Positions 62,603-64,000 of a stretch of 64,000 nucleotides of DNA are shown here, piece by piece. Under the pieces are notes generated by a model that saw nothing but the letters and a program-made list of their open reading frames with translations, ran no database searches and was not told the origin of the DNA. This DNA is from Methanobacterium sp. GTDB lineage: Archaea; Methanobacteriota; Methanobacteria; Methanobacteriales; Methanobacteriaceae. The DNA lies in NCBI GenBank assembly GCA_016222945.1, contig JACRPY010000002.1, positions 434,001 to 498,000 of the forward strand, given 5' to 3'. The position numbers and the translations under genes are program-made. How positions within the stretch are numbered: position 1 is the first letter of the stretch; each line of letters starts with the position of its first letter.

Positions 62603-62692
62603 GTGGCCACCAGTATAAAAACAGTTAAAGAAAGAGTTATTGATTTAAGTAAGAACATTAAAGTTCTTAAGAAAAAGGCAGGGTTACTTTAA
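62603..62692 (+). other. short open frame, probable gene remnant
   Basis: A 29-codon frame (VATSIKTVKERVIDLSKNIKVLKKKAGLL) without ribosome site. It is charged and helical. It lies in the 450-base gap after the CPBP gene, just ahead of the small winged-helix frame, and may be part of the same decayed gene. Confidence 0.3.
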
Positions 62693-62709
62693 ATAAAAGG
62701 TAGATGTTG

Positions 62710-62874
62710 ATGGTTGAAAAAATTATTGCTGATGGTAAAATTACTAATAAAGACATCAGGGAGATGTTTAGACTTTTTGATACCTCAGCAAAAAATGAAA
62801 TTTCTAAATTGATTGATTTAGGAGTAATTGAGAGAAAAGGAAAGGGCAGAAGTATTCATTATGTTTTAATTTAA
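62710..62874 (+). CDS. small winged-helix protein, possibly a gene fragment
   Basis: The 54-residue frame has ITNKDIREMFRLFDTSAKNEISKLIDLGVIERKGKGRSIHYVL, the pattern of a C-terminal winged helix found at the end of AlbA_2/RecG-like ATP-binding proteins. ATG 62710 is six bases after AAGGTAG. It may be a free-standing small regulator or the tail of a lost gene. No promoter or operator is evident. Confidence 0.5.
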   Translation: MVEKIIADGKITNKDIREMFRLFDTSAKNEISKLIDLGVIERKGKGRSIHYVLI

Positions 62875-62994
62875 GTTCCTGATTAGGTTAACGAATAAAT
62901 TAATGATAGCTGAATTTTTTTAGAAAATAATAAAGAAAATTAATTATCTAAGATTCATCAAATTAACTATTATAAAAAAAATGGGGTTTATTCT

Positions 62995-64000
62995 TTGAAT
63001 TCTAAAAAAACTGTTAAATCATTAAATGTTAAAACGAACATTCTTTTCAGTGATAAAGTGGAAGATCCATCTGTTATTGATTCTGCAGAACGTATAGAAT
63101 TAATATTCAGTGAAGATTTAGATATGGGTACTGTTAGGGATGGAATAAAACTTTATAAACTTAAATCTGATGGGAAAGAACAAGAAATAGATGTTAAAAT
63201 AAATGTTGACAAGAATTCGCAATCTGTTCTTTATATCCGTAAATCTGAAGCATTTTCTGAAGGTGAAGAATATAAACTTTCCATTACTGGCAATGTAAAA
63301 TCTGTTAATGGAGCATCGATAAGAGAAGAATTTGTTAATTATTTTGCAGTGGACTATTCTTTTAATTTAAATTCAGAAGGAATTTCAGATTTAAATAATG
63401 AAAGATCATTGATAATATGTATAAGTGATCTCCATTTAGGGGCCAATGACGCTTATGCTGAACTCACCCATAATCGTGATGCATTGGTTAATTTTTTAGA
63501 ACATATTAGAACTTCTCCTAATGTAAAAGAACTGGTAATAGCTGGTGATTTGATTGATGAATGGTTCATCCCCATGCATTTAGACACATTCAATGGAAAA
63601 ACCCAGCTAGACTTCACTAAAGCCGTAGCTTCTAATAATAAACCAGTTTTTGATGCTTTTAACAATATAATAAAAGAGGATAATGTAAAAGTCACCTACG
63701 TACCTGGAAATCATGATATATTAATAAATTCTGAAGATATTCAAAGTATCATGCCCGGAATATCTCAAAGCCGTGACGTGAGAGGATTGGGTGCACATAC
63801 TCCAACTGATTTCCCGGAACTGGTCATTGAACATGGACATAGATACAATTTTTACTGCGCCCCAGATTATTCCAACCAATCTTTAACTCAAACTGATACT
63901 ATATTGCCTCCAGGATACTTCTTTACTCGAATGGCCACCAGTTCAGTTGTACAGGGCCGCCCTAAACTGGATATTCCATTTCCGCCAGTTAAAAAAAATG
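62995..64000 (+). CDS. Ig-like domain plus metallophosphoesterase, 3' end outside window
   Basis: The first 335 codons are present from TTG 62995. Residues about 5-125 form an Ig-like (Big_5/SbsA type) domain with VIDSAERIELIFSEDLDMGTV, in parts, and YKLSITGNVKSVNG. Residues from about 140 form a calcineurin-like phosphoesterase: ICISDLHLGAND, VIAGDLIDEW, TYVPGNHD and EHGHRYN. No signal peptide is seen, which is odd for an Ig-like domain. The substrate is unknown. The TTG start is weakly supported. Confidence 0.78.
   Translation, partial: MNSKKTVKSLNVKTNILFSDKVEDPSVIDSAERIELIFSEDLDMGTVRDGIKLYKLKSDGKEQEIDVKINVDKNSQSVLYIRKSEAFSEGEEYKLSITGNVKSVNGASIREEFVNYFAVDYSFNLNSEGISDLNNERSLIICISDLHLGANDAYAELTHNRDALVNFLEHIRTSPNVKELVIAGDLIDEWFIPMHLDTFNGKTQLDFTKAVASNNKPVFDAFNNIIKEDNVKVTYVPGNHDILINSEDIQSIMPGISQSRDVRGLGAHTPTDFPELVIEHGHRYNFYCAPDYSNQSLTQTDTILPPGYFFTRMATSSVVQGRPKLDIPFPPVKKN

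Overview
The window is a stretch of chromosome from a mesophilic, AT-rich methanogenic archaeon, most likely a Methanobacterium. The diagnostic genes are a complete energy-converting hydrogenase B operon (ehbA to ehbP), ftr of the methanogenesis C1 branch, mptA and cofG for methanopterin and coenzyme F420, archaeal-type Trm1, and a tRNA-Trp whose intron has box C/D guide RNA structure. Start codons are often TTG or GTG behind purine-rich ribosome binding sites. TATA boxes lie about 25 bases upstream of probable starts.

Layout. (1) 1-12.7 kb is an accessory region. It holds a CheB-CheR receptor-modification protein cut by the window edge and a self-regulated TetR gene followed by an iron-sulfur flavoprotein. 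Next is a tight four-gene operon (pyruvyl-transferase-like protein, SDR reductase fused to an acyl-AMP ligase, a small cysteine-containing hydrolase-like protein, a GMC oxidoreductase with a ferredoxin-type cysteine motif). It ends with a redox group containing PadR and HxlR regulators, two flavin-reductase-like genes (one frameshifted), a 45-residue Cys-rich protein and a nitroreductase. (2) 12.7-22.5 kb is the ehb operon on the minus strand, read A to P from 22.4 kb down to 12.8 kb. (3) 22.6-34 kb mixes housekeeping genes (argG, nnr) with orphan genes: membrane proteins, a lone PD-(D/E)XK nuclease, a TPR remnant, a K+ channel with a triplicated C-terminal domain, and a zinc ribbon joined to a MuF-like domain. 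(4) 34.3-43.2 kb has ftr, a flippase-like protein, a phosphodiesterase and a TRAM protein diverging from a shared TATA box, a stomatin, a TrkH/TrkA K+ uptake pair, and the tRNA-Cys and intron-containing tRNA-Trp genes. (5) 43.4-55.6 kb has two Hsp20 genes, small enzymes, cofG, mptA, an HDAC-like deacetylase, a HIT protein, an MFS exporter, a UbiA prenyltransferase and an Lrp regulator. (6) 55.7-64 kb has a DUF4013-type pair (one copy with a nonsense codon), a GT-C glycosyltransferase, trm1, a CPBP protease and an Ig-like/metallophosphoesterase protein cut by the window end.

Two things stand out. First, a dispersed family of short perfect hairpins, mostly 6-11 bp stems around a 3-nt loop, occurs singly and in clusters at about 1.94, 11.58, 13.13, 34.23, 37.93 and 41.78 kb. 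In three places it lies in frame inside protein-coding genes, and at 13 kb it sits between 45-bp direct repeats inside the ehb operon. Second, the 2966-8889 operon looks like an uncharacterised acid-activation and reduction pathway.
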